From assembly GCA_023213395.1 (NCBI GenBank), contig CM041465.1, positions 64,673,741 through 64,737,740 on the forward strand: a stretch of DNA of 64,000 nucleotides, in the 5' to 3' direction. Shown in pieces: positions 11,886 through 23,502 of this stretch. The position numbers and the translations under genes were made by a program. The notes beneath the pieces are model-generated. The model had not been told where the DNA came from. It made no database searches and saw only the letters and a list, made by a program, of their open reading frames with translations. Source of the stretch: Cycas panzhihuaensis (lineage: Eukaryota; Cycadophyta). Positions within the stretch are counted from its first letter, which is position 1. The number at the start of each line of letters is the position of its first letter.

Positions 11886-13970
11886 GCATTTTAATTCTAT
11901 TTAAATATTTTTTACTTTTATAAAGTTAAAAAAAAAGTAAAATTATATTGGATATCATTTGAAATCTGAGGTTTTAAAGGTATTAGCCCCTTTAGTCTAA
12001 TCCCCTAGTCATATTCATTCCCACATGACCTTTAACATTTTCAAAAGGGGCTAACTTAATCTTTATCATATTTTTTTTAGGTTTATAAAATTTTCATTAA
12101 ACATAGGGTACCTGGATAATTTTTTCTATATCTCTTGATTGGGTTATTAGCTTCTGAAAAAACCTATCCCATTGAGTCTAAAATTTTTTGAGGTATAATT
12201 TTGACTGGTCATTTTCCATATTTAAAACTGATTTGACCTACTTTCAATCAGTTTAAAGTCAATCATTTATTTTCAAAGCCCTTTAAACTATTTTAACAGA
12301 ATCCTTTTTTTATCAAATTATATTTTATCACCAAAAGTTTTTTTTTTTTACATGGATCTACTTTGAAGTAATCTATTCTTAGAAAACTTCATCACCATCT
12401 ACTCATTTTATTTTTTATGATTTCTTTTAATCATTATTTTAATCAGTGAAAGTGACACTTTAGTATTTTTTATCATATTTACATAAAAAGTACTACTTAC
12501 ATTTTCAACTATATCTCGTCAACCATAAATCAGATTTCAAAACCGTAAGATTCGTTAGAATCTTGATTTAGATCACTATTGTTTTAAGGTGTTTTTAACT
12601 TAATTTGGCTCAATATCTTATAGGTTTAAGCACATCAAACTTGACCTTACTTTTACTCCCTATTTCTTTAACCTTGGCAGGACACTTTTTACAGTTTCTT
12701 TAATATCTTGAGATTCATAGCTCAAAATTAAGTACCATCTAGTTGTAGTAAAAGAAATTTTTAGAGATCTATAATTTTCAGTTATTTTTATTTTATTTTG
12801 AGTCTATTTTATAGGTGCTCTACGCCCTCAAAGTTGAGGTACATAATAGTTCCTAATTTACCATTATTTTATAATTTTTATATATTATTTCTTAAAGTTT
12901 TTAACTAAAAAGTATATTAAGTAGCTTTCTATACTATATTTGATTATTTTACATTATTCTACAAGTTTCTTATTAGCATTTCATAATATTTTGAGCCCTA
13001 GACTCCCGTTAAGCCTCAAAAAGATGACTACATCTTTGATATACTAAAATTTTAACTTCTAGGAATCCATTTTCAAAGTAGTCAATTTCATTGAATAGAT
13101 ATTTTATTGATCTTTAAATTGGTGTAATTTCATCTTATTTTGATATTATTTAGTATAGCTTTGAAAGTACTCAATTTGAGCATTCAAGATATCCCAACAT
13201 GCTTGTCTTCTAAACCTTTTTTAAGGAGTGCTTTATTTCATTTCTTATTGATCACTTATAATATATATTTAAGGCTTCCATTTAACTTTCATATAGTTTA
13301 TTTTCTAAGCTAATTGATAGAAGAAATTGATCATATACATCTCAAGCAAGTGACAAGGCAAGTGGTTCTTTAACTTAAACAGGTACAATTCTTCTTTTTT
13401 TTTTGAAGTTTCTTCTTCATTTTTCTAAAGTAAAAATATACATTTATATTTTAGTTTTTTAGAATTATATATCTTCTTCAAGGTAAAAAGATTTCCTACA
13501 TTACAAAAAGAAAGTCATTTTCTTGCTCAAATTTGTGGTTATTCCTTTGAAAAATTAAAAGCTTAAAGATTCTTTATTTTTCATCATCAAAAGTCTTATT
13601 TTAGATTTTCATAGTTTAAAGATCTTAGTTACTTTTAAAATTTGCTCATATATTCATTATATTTCAAAGTATATTTTAAAGGCATACACTTATTGAAAGC
13701 ATTTCTTCTATTTGTTATTATTGAAAAGTTCATTTCCTTATTGCATTTATAAAAGTTGCATCTAGTTGACTTACTTTCTAAAGGCATCTTCTATTTTTCA
13801 AAGGCATTGTGATTACTTACATAGTTATTTCAAATAGTATATTTAAAATTATATAAGTATATTGATTTATTAAGTTCTTTAATTCCTTCTAAATGCACAA
13901 GTTTTGTTGAGAAGTACAAAAATTCACTTGGTAAAAGCATATTTTTTATGTACTAAAGTTTTCTACCCAT
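11886..13970 (+). repeat. Conserved AT-rich pre-gag region of element B
   Basis: Non-coding and homologous to 8585-10185 in A and 775-2391 in G, with the blocks CCCCTAGTCATATT and AAAAGGGGCTAAC. It is about 0.5 kb longer than in A because of extra T-rich sequence. Confidence 0.55.
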
Positions 13971-14650
13971 ATGGCAATCAATCTTAATAAAATATAATTC
14001 TCTATATTTAATGGTCATAACTTTTCACAATGGCATAAAACAATGTAAAATTATTTTATTATAAATGATCTTTAGAAATACTTGCAAGATGAATACAATC
14101 TTAATATTAAAGAAAACTTTAAAAAGATAATAAAGTCTTGGGGATATTATTTTACACTATAGATGGTAATGTTTCCTCTAAAGTTTATGAACTGATAACT
14201 TCTAAATCCATATGGGACATCTTAGTTTCTACTTATGGGGGAGATACCCTCAATATAAATGAATTTAATGTTGATATTGTTGAGCATGTAAGATAGATGC
14301 CAGAGTAGGTGGATTGTGATGAAAAGAGCAAGGAGGAAAATTCAAGTCAAATACATGATCATCTTGTTGCACAAGAAGTTGATCCTCCATTTGAGGGTGA
14401 GAAATTTGATGATATGATGGTTATTCACAATATAAAGATTTCGAAAGACAAAGTTAAAGTTCTAAGAGATAAGATCAAAGTTACAGCCATACCTCCACAT
14501 TTGAATCAAGCTACATTTACTTGGAGATTTTTTAAACCACTCAATGGTAAAAAGATACATATTGCTAAAAAGATTAAGTGAGTTAATAGTGATCAAGCTA
14601 AAAGGAAGATTTTTTAAGTTTTTTTCAAGTTCAAATTTCACAAGTTTAAA
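13971..14650 (+). pseudogene. Degenerate copia-type gag, element B
   Basis: ATG at 13971 opens a frame homologous to the gag of A, with 'FNGHNFSQWHKTM' at about 14005-14050 and several stops. The best preserved part is 14309-14581 (90 open codons), containing DPPFEGEKFDD and KDKVKV and ending LNGKKIHIAKKIK. Beyond its stop the FHKFKEKI motif is followed by the purine tract. The gene ends just before the LTR and no pol domain follows. It is a decayed gag of a non-autonomous element. Confidence 0.68.
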
Positions 14651-14691
14651 GAGAAGATAAAGTTATTCATGATGACCATTAAGGGGGAGAA

Positions 14692-15008
14692 TGTTGGGGG
14701 TTAATGATCGTCACCCAACTCCTACCTTTCACACATGAGTGCACACTCCACTTCTACCAATTTACACATGTAGGTACTCACATGTGAAGGTAAGTATAAG
14801 GTAAGGTTAAAGTTAATTTGAGTTAAGTTATATAATATTTTATTATTGTTTGAATTCTAGGGGTTGAGGAGTTTCCCTTCCCCCAAAGTATATATTTGGA
14901 GGGGTGTGCAACCCTGGTGTCTTTAAACACCACCAATATTAGGAAATCACTTGTTTTCTCTAAAATGCATTCGATCTAGCGTCCTGCTTTGCTCTTCTGA
15001 ATCCATCA
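14692..15008 (+). repeat. 3' LTR of element B, preceded by polypurine tract
   Basis: The tract AAGGGGGAGAA (14681-14691) precedes TGTTGGGGGTTAATGATC. The LTR ends CTGAATCCATCA at 15008, followed by the target duplication TCAAT (15009-15013). Confidence 0.87.
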
Positions 15009-15046
15009 TCAATCACTTTATCTCAAAGGAATCCATCATCAATCAC
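14999..15046 (+). repeat. 30-bp tandem duplication across the B/F junction
   Basis: GAATCCATCATCAATCAC occurs at 14999-15016 and again at 15029-15046. The first copy spans LTR end, target duplication and host. The second is followed directly by the copia reading frame. This implies a local 30-bp duplication after element B inserted. Confidence 0.75.
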
Positions 15047-15770
15047 CCCTATAGAAATTTATTGTGATCTAACTTCATTTGAAGAGGAAACTTTAGTTGA
15101 TGTAACTCTTTATAGGTAGTTAATTGGAAGCTTAATATATCTTATTATAACTAGACCTAATATCTCATATTTTATTGGTCTAGTTTATATGTGTATGTAA
15201 GATCCAAAAGTGAGATATTAAGAAGCCACAAAAAGAATACTTAGATATTTAAAAGGTATAGTTTATCTAAAATTCACATATCCAAAAAGAAAATCAAATA
15301 AGTTAATTAGATTTTATGATTTAAATTAGGTAGGAGATAAAGAAAAAAGAAGGTTAACTAGCAAATACTACTTCTTTCTTAGACTAACAACTATCTCTTG
15401 GAGTAGTAAGTAACAACCCATAGTTGCTCTATCATCTGCCAAAGCTGAATACAAATCAATAATTAGTGTATTATGTGAAGAAATATTGTTGAGATAACTT
15501 CTTCTAGATCTAAATCAATAACAACCTAGGTCAATGACTCTATTATATAATAATTAGAGTATCATCAAGTTGACTAAGAATCTAATTCTTCATGTGTGAA
15601 CAAAATATATTAAAGGGCATTATCACTTCATAAGGGAGAAGGTGCAGAATAAAGAATTTGAGTTGGCTAATTGTCCAATAAATGAATAGGTTGTACATAT
15701 TCTGACAGAGTTGCTTAGTAAAGAGAAATTTTAAATTCTTAGAAATAAAATAGGATTGAATAGATAAAGC
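15039..15770 (+). pseudogene. Copia RNase H and C-terminus of pol (element F, right part)
   Basis: This continues the frame interrupted at 3668. Recognisable copia landmarks in order are 'LYR.LIGSLIYL' (15108-15143), 'YLKGIVYLKFTY' around 15247-15282, the 'TSKYYFFL' RNase H strand, 'ALSSAKAEYKSI' (about 15427-15462, the catalytic 'SS.EAEY' segment), and near the end 'HYHFIREKVQ' and 'LLSKEKF'. Many codons have become TAA or TAG, so it is inactive. It is followed by a purine tract and LTR. About 30 codons normally between the RT and 'TP' segment appear to be missing. Confidence 0.85.
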
Positions 15771-15782
15771 ATTAAGAGAGGG

Positions 15783-15976
15783 TGTTAAGATGTAATATTT
15801 TATCTAGAATTAATTGAGGGTAATATGTTAACCCCTCTTTATATAACTCAGACAAGTGTCAAACATGTTTTTCATTTAGACACATAATGGTTATAAGTCC
15901 TCATGCATATTTAAAGAGATCTCCTCTCTAGTAATAAATCATTAATCATTCTCTAATTTATATCTAAATGTTAACA
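15783..15976 (+). repeat. 3' LTR of copia element F, preceded by polypurine tract
   Basis: The purine tract TAAGAGAGGG (15773-15782) precedes an LTR of 194 bp. It starts TGTTAAGATG and ends AATGTTAACA, giving the inverted terminal repeat TGTTAA/TTAACA. The presumed target duplication would be ATATA at 15977-15981. Its partner is outside the window. Confidence 0.8.
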
Positions 15977-18905
15977 ATATACATAATCAACATCAATTTT
16001 CTTGCAAGCTTTGATAATTAAGACCTTCACAACACCTTAAATGGCAAATGTGAGAAATAATACTTCAAATTTTCTATACCTTCTATGATGCATAAAGGTA
16101 GATTTATAGCTTAGGAGTGGCCTGACAAGATGTGAAATGTCCTTATCACACTTGAACTAACATGGTTGTGGGGCAGTGTAGATTCCAAAGTACTAACTCA
16201 TGACATGACCCTATATACATTAATTTAAAATAGTGTACATACTATACACATAAGTATACATCTGACATGACCCTAATAGAATCTATTTTATATTATTTTA
16301 AAGTATTGTCTATATTATACATTTAAGTGTGCCTTTATTTATGTATTTAGTGCATAACATAATAATTTTAGTTATAATTTGATGATATGGGCTACAATTC
16401 TAGTAATAATAAGTACATTGTATAATATATTCCTTCATCTTGATAAAACATGACTTGAGGACACCTTCCATAATATAATTTTATTACATGTCATATGTAA
16501 AATTAGGTATATACATCCTAATATTGGAAAAGTGGTCAATAATTAGGAATATAATCCTTATCAAAGTTTTAAAAGTTTTTTGAGAACATATACCATTTTC
16601 TAAAGAAAACTAAATGTTTAAATCTTTCTTGGTGGATAAAGTATTTTAATGGAATTAGTATAGCACAACTCCAAGATGTAGAATTTATAAAGAAATTAAT
16701 TTTTAATCCTTCTTTTGATATAAAATGAACCATAGGTTGTTGGTATTAGGTGTAATATTCTAGCTAAATAAATCTTCTATGTAAAGTTTGATAAAAGTCT
16801 TCATTGTCTTTGGGTGTACGAAGAATTTTATTAAAATCCCATCCTCCTAGGTTATGTGGGTTTTTCTTTTTTAAGCTACTAATTGTTGGCAAAGATCCTT
16901 GAAACATTCAAATATAAGTTGATAATTCTCTTATAAATTCATCAAGAAGTGAACTATTTTTCCCTTGAATATATTCAATTTAAAATTATATTACTAAAGA
17001 ATGGCTTGCCACCATGCATAATGACCCGTATAGAACTCGGCAAAAATATATTTGGTCATAAACCATTTATGGTCATAGTTACTTTTGGAAGTAGGCACTT
17101 TGGCTTTTCTGTAATGAATTTTGATTTTGATTCTAATTCAAAGTTTGGTTGATATTTAGACTCATGTATTTATTCTTTAACTTGCTCTTTTAAATTTCTA
17201 AATTGAAAATGAGTGCCTTCTTGATTTTGAAAGGAAGAACAAGGGAGGCAAGAATAAAAAAATAAGCAAGGACTAGTAACTAGATCTTTAGAATTTAGGG
17301 AGAAAATTCCTATAAGAATATTAATAGTACCAAAATCTTCTTTAGATAGTTCATTGTCTAATCTAATATCCAATAGAGATTCCTTAGAAGTAGTGATTGG
17401 TCTATCTTCTAACTGGAATAGGTCTAGATAATGTGCATATTCCTTAATTTTGATCATTGCCCCATAATCACAAATATCACTATTTGTAAAAATCAATCAT
17501 ATTTTTTTGAGTGCTAATTATGGACATGATTAAGCATAATACCCCTTTCTTTACAAGCATACCAACATACATCCTTGGCAAGTTTATCCATATTTTTCTT
17601 TTTCCTAAAGAATGTGAATGGATAAAACCTTTTCATAGTTCTATTTATTACCCAAATTTTACTTTTTCTACATACCTTGGATTGTTTTTTCTATCTACCA
17701 TAAACCTTATAACCTTCTATCTTATTATAATTTATTGATGAGATGATAGGAAGTTTATTATAGATTTGTCTTTGTAGATAGATCATCCTAATTTCCTATC
17801 AAGCATAATCTATGAGATCTACAAAATAAATATTTTCTATTAAAATTTATAATTTTTATAGATGATCTTAGACCAACACTCTAATCCTTTTTCGTAATGC
17901 TCCTAAATACTAGATCTTCATAAAATCATTTCTATGTAGGCCTAGTTTATATACAAGTTTCATATAGTTAATAGTAAATTCTTTAAATTACCCCAAATCA
18001 TAAAACTTAATTTGTGCCAATGCCATTTGATCCTTTTTTTCTGTATATAGTAGTTGGGTAGAATTCTTTAATGAGATATTCTCTTAATTTCATTAGTCCT
18101 TCTTAGATAATAGTATTTTATCTTCTATGAAACCATTATTCCACCATTGTAGGATTATGCCCTTCATATTTCTAGTTGCTAGCTAAATTTTGACATTGTT
18201 AAGAATGTTGGTTGACTATTAAGTAGTGAGATAGTATATAATTCATGCATGTATCTGATATGATGGATCTATATTGAGAATTACCTACTATAAATATAAA
18301 TGTCTAGACCAATTAGGTATTGAAGATATTCCAAGTTTAGTTTTAACCATTCTAATGCCACCCATTTTGGTCTTCCCTTTAACATTCCAAAAAACTATTG
18401 GGGTTAAATTTTCTAATGATCTTAGGTCAAATAACTATATAAAAGTAAGAGGAATTTATAGAACTACTCTAATGGCCGTACTTAGTTTTTTTCTTTTCAA
18501 TGGACACATTATACTACTTAAGCAATTCAAGATTACTTAAGGCCTTTTGAATATCTACTTCAATGTGGTCCATTTGAGCTCTAAGCTCATCAATATGAGC
18601 TTTGGCATAAGTCATATGATTAATTAGATGATTCAAATGATGAGTAGTTGGATCCTAGTCAACTATACTTTATGCATTATGTTCTAGAACAAAGGAGTCA
18701 TATGCTCTAGAAGTAGAAGAATCTACATATATTATTATGGTAGTATATTCCTAATGTGGTGGCTATTTAACATATTAAGATAAATTCAAAGAGTAATATA
18801 CAAATATAATATGATTAAACTTTAGCTAAAATAATGAAATACCTAATATGTTCTTAAAGAAATATAGTACTTTCTATTAACTTAGAGAAAATTTATAGAC
18901 ATAGT
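15977..18905 (-). pseudogene. Endogenous caulimovirid-like virus, copy 1 (internally deleted)
   Basis: This aligns over most of its length with copy 2 (35640-39651 and 51470-52150) in the same orientation. It lacks about 1.9 kb relative to copy 2: at about 17088 the sequence jumps from the region after RNase H to a point upstream of the protease, so protease, RT and most of RNase H are absent. Remaining parts are the region downstream of RNase H (15977-17080), the capsid-protein C-terminal segment (17170-17580) and upstream polyprotein sequence (17580-18765). The last ~140 bp (18766-18905) do not match copy 2. Stops and frameshifts are frequent. The left edge abuts the LTR of element F. Confidence 0.7.
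17170..17575 (-). pseudogene. Caulimovirid capsid-protein C-terminal segment with broken zinc knuckle (copy 1)
   Basis: The minus-strand frame 17170-17496 (108 codons) matches 38693-39060 of copy 2, including the block 'LSKEDFGTINILIG'. Upstream of it (about 17515-17575) lies the position of the CCHC zinc knuckle, where the spacing survives but the His and last Cys positions are replaced. It would have been part of the virion protein and polyprotein. It is non-functional. Confidence 0.6.
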
Positions 18906-19680
18906 TGAAACGCTGCCCACGAGGTGGTTCCTACATTTAGCAAGAAATGGGTTAGGTCAATGGCAAGGACTCACCTCGCAGGGTGTCTGTGCGCCAGAGT
19001 GTAGATTTGGGACCTGTAGAGGTGCCTGGATGCTTCTAGGTACTCACAAAAGGTGAGGCCTTCCTACCCCTTGGATGGCCGAGAAGAGGAGGAAAGGGCC
19101 TAGTAGGTTGCATCTTCTCAAGGAGGTGAGAAGGCAACGTGTACGGGAGATATGTGTGTAATGTATTGTCTATGTGTAGGCTGTTCAAAAGAGCAAGGTG
19201 CGAGTAGCTCTAGCTAGAAAGGGACTATCTAGGGGGTGATAGAACAACTGCTAAATAAAAGACACGTAAAGTATAAGTATGCATTCTTTTCTTCTTTTTA
19301 GTTTCTTATGTGTTTCTTAGAATGCACGCATATGCATAAAGAACACCGCTATAAGGAAAAGACGCAAAGAGAAGAAGAATACCTAGACCAGTGTCTGAAT
19401 GGAGTGCTACATGCCTCGTTGTCTCCTGTGACCTCCTTCTCCACTTGTTACATACGCAAAACTGATCAGCGATGGTTGCTGTGAACAGCCAAAGAGGGGC
19501 TAGCTTACCTTCCTAATATACGCAAAAGGCGAGAAGCAAATGACAGAAAATAACAGAAAAAATAACAAATACAAAACTAACCTATAAATGGGGTCGTTTC
19601 AAGCACAACTCCATAAATGCGAGATCTTGTCAATCAAACAAACAAGTTTCTTCCTCTCAGAAGAGAGGCCACAAAATAGA

Positions 19681-19686
<6 letters not shown>

Positions 19687-19738
<52 letters not shown>
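19687..19738. repeat. (AT)n microsatellite in left LTR of C
   Basis: About 52 bp of alternating TA. The right LTR has only about 10 bp at the same site (33849-33858), so the tract changed length after insertion. Confidence 0.9.
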
Positions 19739-19743
<5 letters not shown>

Positions 19744-20885
19744 TAGAAGAAGTAGAATCAAACTAAGTTAAGCATGTGCATATTATTTAATGAAACAACT
19801 CCAACAAGATTTCTACAAATAGTCACCTCAACCGACACCCAAAATAAGAGAGTAGCCTAAGAATGGCTAACTCACCCACGGGAAGTCTCCACTTGGCCTT
19901 GGGAAAGGGAAATGGACTTATAGTAATAACATAGGGTAGCAAATAATAGGAAGAAAAAAGTAACGGAAGGTATGCAAGCACACCCAAAGGACAAGGAGCT
20001 ACGGGCAGCAAATCATCCAAGTGGATGGGTTACAAGTTGTAAGCCAACAAAAAGTGGTTTTAGGGCTTATGAGGTACCCAAAACTAGTGAATAGGGTGCT
20101 AGAACCAGAATGGAAAAGGGTTTCCAATGCTGGTTCAGACTTGAGGAATGGGTTCCCTAGTCTCTGGCCAAACTCTAAGGGAGGCAATAGGTATATGGGG
20201 GAAGGAAACAAAGGTTTAAACCCTTGGAGAGAAGGTCTGAAAGGGGGACTGGCCCTGCCTTTCTCCCTCAAATTTCCTCTATGTCACCCCCTTTGCACAA
20301 CCACCTTAAGGCAGGCTTGCAAGACTATAAGGGGAAGCACTACACTCTCAAATCTAAAGATCTACTGCTAAACTAGATAGAGAACTAAGAAAGTAAATGG
20401 AACAAACATTTATTCATACAAACAGTAAGAAAATAGCATGAATTACAAGGCAAATATGTAGAATACCTTATAGTGAAGAGAAGGAGTATGTATCTGCTAG
20501 AAAATAGCAGAAAAACCCAGCACTTAGCAAGGTTTGATGACAGGTTTTGAGGAGGAGACCAATGTGAGAGAAATCCTTGTGATTTGGGACCCTTTGGAGC
20601 CTATTCTTTGGAAAACCTTGAGAAGTATCCTTCTTGCAACTTCGTGGACCTACAAAAAGATGTTTGAGCCTACTGGTCTTAAGCATGAGAGACAGCAATG
20701 GTCTCTGTGTAAAGAGCAGCAGTTAGAAGTCTCTGTTCCGCAGTAGTTTCTGTGAAGGATTCGTAGAGTTGTATGTAAAAATAAGCTAAGAAGATTGGAA
20801 AATGAAGAAGTCCTTTAATTTTATTCCCTGCAGACCCTTAGTGACCAGTGAGGGCCTTGGGGAAGTTTAAACATGTGGGCACCAT

Positions 20886-20919
20886 GCGGCAGTTCTGCAG
20901 AAAGAGCGGGAACTGCCGC
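20886..20919. repeat. Hairpin-capable inverted repeat in left LTR of C
   Basis: GCGGCAGTTC and GAACTGCCGC form perfect 10-bp arms around a 14-base loop. The right LTR copy (about 35010-35042) has lost pairing through substitutions. It could be an RNA hairpin of the element's transcript. The role is unknown. Confidence 0.6.
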
Positions 20920-21512
20920 GTGATTTTAAAAAAGTTTTTTAAACAGTTGTACCATGGTAAACTTCGCAGTACCACGGTAAAGGTCACGATACTGCTAAGT
21001 TTATAGTGGTACGAGCTTGGAAATAAAATTAAGGCTAAAATAGGGGTTTGGAGCTAAATAAGAAGAAAATCAAGGCTGAAAATAGTTGGGAGCTAGCACT
21101 CAGGTGGCTGACAAGTGGCCAAGAAAGAGAACCAGGCCTCAACCAAGGATTCGATCATACTTGGGAGAAATCGAAACATGAATAGGGCGTCATCAAAAGG
21201 TGAAACACGACTAGCTAGGGCATCCTGAGAGGTTGTGGAGATGAAGTGGGTGGCTGTGTGCCATATGAGATGTAGCATTTGCTGAAGAATGCTCCCAGTA
21301 TAAGTCGTCATAGGCTAAAAGGCATGCGGTAAGCACATGCAGAGTGGTCAAGCAAGAAGATAATGCAAACATATAAATGGCAGGCAAGCGTATGTCAGGT
21401 AATCCATACTAAGCAATCTCAGTCAAACAGGAGTGAAGAGAGTAGCGAAAACATATACTTAAGCTTACCTGAGTTGATGTGTCTCGAGTCCATTCTTGGT
21501 AGCCGGGAAACA

Positions 21513-21523
21513 ATGCCCCCTTA
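21513..21523 (-). promoter_or_regulatory. Polypurine tract of element C
   Basis: On the minus strand TAAGGGGGCAT abuts the 3' LTR start TGTTTCCC, the expected place for second-strand priming. Confidence 0.75.
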
Positions 21524-21598
21524 GTAGCAGAGCCTCACCGCTCCAAAGCGTGGTGTGATGGCGAAGGCTGACAACCAAAAACCATCAGTAGCACATGC

Positions 21599-21616
21599 AT
21601 ATATATATATATATAC
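21599..21616. repeat. Short (AT)n tract in element C
   Basis: About 18 bp of alternating AT in the untranslated region between RNase H 2 and the LTR. The surrounding 21524-21868 shows no gene. Confidence 0.7.
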
Positions 21617-21868
21617 ATGAACAATATATGGACTAAGGGTGTCGGTGAGTGTCATGGTAGAACGTGTGGACAAGGGGGATGGAGACGAGGACAACATAGG
21701 GGCTACCTACGTGTTGTCTAAACATTGACCTGTAGGTGAATAGAGCCAATGAAGGGGATGCCCCTATTTCCAAAATGCAACGAATGATAGGAGGGCACCC
21801 AACAAACTAAACAAGCACATCAGACTAAAGGCAACCAAAGACTCGGGCATGGGCTGGCCAGGCAAGCC

Positions 21869-22297
21869 TCAAAGGCAGTCACTAAGAAGAGGGAGGTGAC
21901 GCTCAAGGATGAGGTGGACGAGGCTGTCTGCCTCAGCATTAAGGTCCCGAGGGATATGTTGAATATCAACTGATGAAAAGTAGGCCAAGAGAGATCTGGC
22001 AGCTGAAGAGAGGGTTCTCAAGTGAGGGTATTGCACCTGGTAAACCTGGGTGAGATGGGACATAACAACCTGAGAATCGCAAAGCAAAATGATGGGTTTG
22101 TGATGGAAACAGAGAGCATCAGTAAGGGCTTCAATAACGGCCATGTACTTGGCTTCATTATTGGTTGCCTCAGGGAGGAAGATACTAGAGCATAGGAAAT
22201 CATGTCCAGAGGGGCTACGAAGGATCCAAGTAGCGGCAGAAGGTCTGGGATTACTGCGGCTTCCGTCGTCAGTAAATATGTAGAGGGACATAGGCAA
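21869..22297 (-). CDS. Second (archaeal/plant-type) RNase H of element C
   Basis: This 142-codon open frame is a complete RNase H domain. Catalytic positions are all visible: Asp in YIFTDDGSRSNP (residues ~6-17), Glu in TNNEAKYMA (~45-53), Asp in LLCDSQVV (~71-78) and Asp in NAEADSLV (~119-126). The FTDGGSRGNPGP-like start and NNEAEY-type motif are typical of the cellular type I RNase H of archaea and plants, not of the gypsy RNase H next to RT. It would remove RNA from RNA:DNA hybrids during reverse transcription. It lies between the antisense PMD-like gene and the 3' LTR, about 3.9 kb downstream of integrase. Tat-lineage elements are known to have acquired such a second domain. Whether it was translated as part of pol or from a spliced RNA cannot be seen. 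Confidence 0.85.
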   Translation of the reverse strand: MPMSLYIFTDDGSRSNPRPSAATWILRSPSGHDFLCSSIFLPEATNNEAKYMAVIEALTDALCFHHKPIILLCDSQVVMSHLTQVYQVQYPHLRTLSSAARSLLAYFSSVDIQHIPRDLNAEADSLVHLILERHLPLLSDCL

Positions 22298-23500
22298 ACA
22301 CTAAATCCTGGTAGTAAATAAGTAATGACGAAACGAAAGAGATACTTAAAAGATAAGAAAAAAGTGGCTATGAAGGGTAGGAGGACCTAGTAATGAGGCT
22401 ACCCAAGGATGAAAGCAAGCAGCCTGACCACCATCTGAGAGCGGGCGGAGAAAAGACGCCCTAGAGCACCAAAGGTTGCTTTGGGAAGCAAAACATGCTC
22501 CCAGGCGAGGGAGCATTCCTTTTGGGGACCTTAGGAGTAGAAAAGAGTTGCAAAAATGAGTCCAGGATGGTGAAATGAGCCAAACGAGTATAAACTCGGG
22601 TATGCACTGGAGCAGCACGTAAAACGAGATAGAAGGACCCTGGGAAAAAGTGCAATAATGAGGTGCCATAGATGCCCTTACAAGAAAGGGCAAAAAGAGC
22701 ATAAAAGTAACATAATAGGTGACAGGTCCAGAAGGTAAAGGTGATCAGGGAAATAGGACAGTCCCAACGACTGTCGCGAGGTCAAAAACGGAGGAAGTGC
22801 CCATTGGGGCCCCTACCTATATAAGGAAATTTGTACGGAAAATGGATTCATTTCCACCGCCTCTCGTGAGAAACCAAAGCCATTCCCTTATGCAGTGGAG
22901 CATTGCCCAACTTCAGAGGCATGCAGCGAGAGATCAGACCGTTGGATCGAAGTGCAGCAAGAGCCAGCGGGATTAGCGAGACGTGATGATGACAGCGAGA
23001 CCAAATCCAATGAGTAGATCTCACAAAACCCTACCCATTTCAAAGTTCTAAATTAATTACTTTTTGTCAATTTTTGAGTAATTTTTATGCCTCTTATGGG
23101 CAATTGGAGGCCTCTTAGGGTCTAAATTGGACCCAAAAAGAGGCGGGACTTGGGCATTAGGGAGCCCTGGTCCCGGTGGGCCCCACGGGGTCCACCAAAG
23201 GGAAATTTTTTGAGTTTTGGGGTAGAAACCTCCCTCTTTTGGGGGGGTGCCATTTGTATCGCGGCAAAGATTGCGATGTCACGATCTTTACCGTGGGACC
23301 TCGATCACCACGGGACCTAAGCTAAACTTAGTGGTACCACTAAGTTTAGCATGGAACGAAGGCAGAATAGTAGAAAAAAGAAGATGAGGGGCCATAAGGT
23401 CCTAAATCTCAGGCAGAGAGAGCTGAAAGAGAGCTAAGAGTAGAGATGATTGACATGAGACTGACTTTGACTGGTTTTTGATGTTAGCAAGCAGTTATTG
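22298..23500. other. Region between RNase H 2 and antisense gene of C
   Basis: No domain is recognised on either strand. Short open frames (22346-22702 minus, 22719-22976 plus) lack any conserved feature. 23040-23350 contains GTACCAC/CCGTGG repeats and a 30-bp palindrome, and could be the upstream region of the plus-strand gene. 23100-23220 is similar to 58020-58130 in element E. Confidence 0.4.
23321..23350. repeat. Perfect 30-bp palindrome upstream of the antisense gene
   Basis: GCTAAACTTAGTGGT is followed immediately by its exact reverse complement, with no spacer. Neighbouring sequence (23255-23320) has further CCGTGG/CCACGG inverted motifs, and related GTACCAC motifs occur in the LTRs (20950-21012). 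Confidence 0.9.
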
Positions 23501-23502
23501 CA

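Larger units (their letters stand above)
18906..21512 (-). repeat. 3' LTR of element C (left LTR)
   Basis: It pairs with 33079-35634. By eye roughly nine in ten bases agree over the first 150 bp, and most differences are transitions. Small open frames inside it (for example 20021-20371) are repeated in the other LTR with different interruptions and show no domain, so I do not call genes here. Confidence 0.9.

Noticed and set aside
16949-17152. Plus-strand 67-codon frame in virus copy 1
   Set aside because: It overlaps the minus-strand RNase H C-terminal remnant and the deletion joint, and there is no homologous frame in copy 2.
19823-20746. Several open frames of 60-116 codons in the left LTR of C, with matching frames at 34139-34820 in the right LTR
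   Set aside because: They occur on both strands, are interrupted differently in the two LTRs and show no domain. They exist in both places only because LTRs are duplicates.
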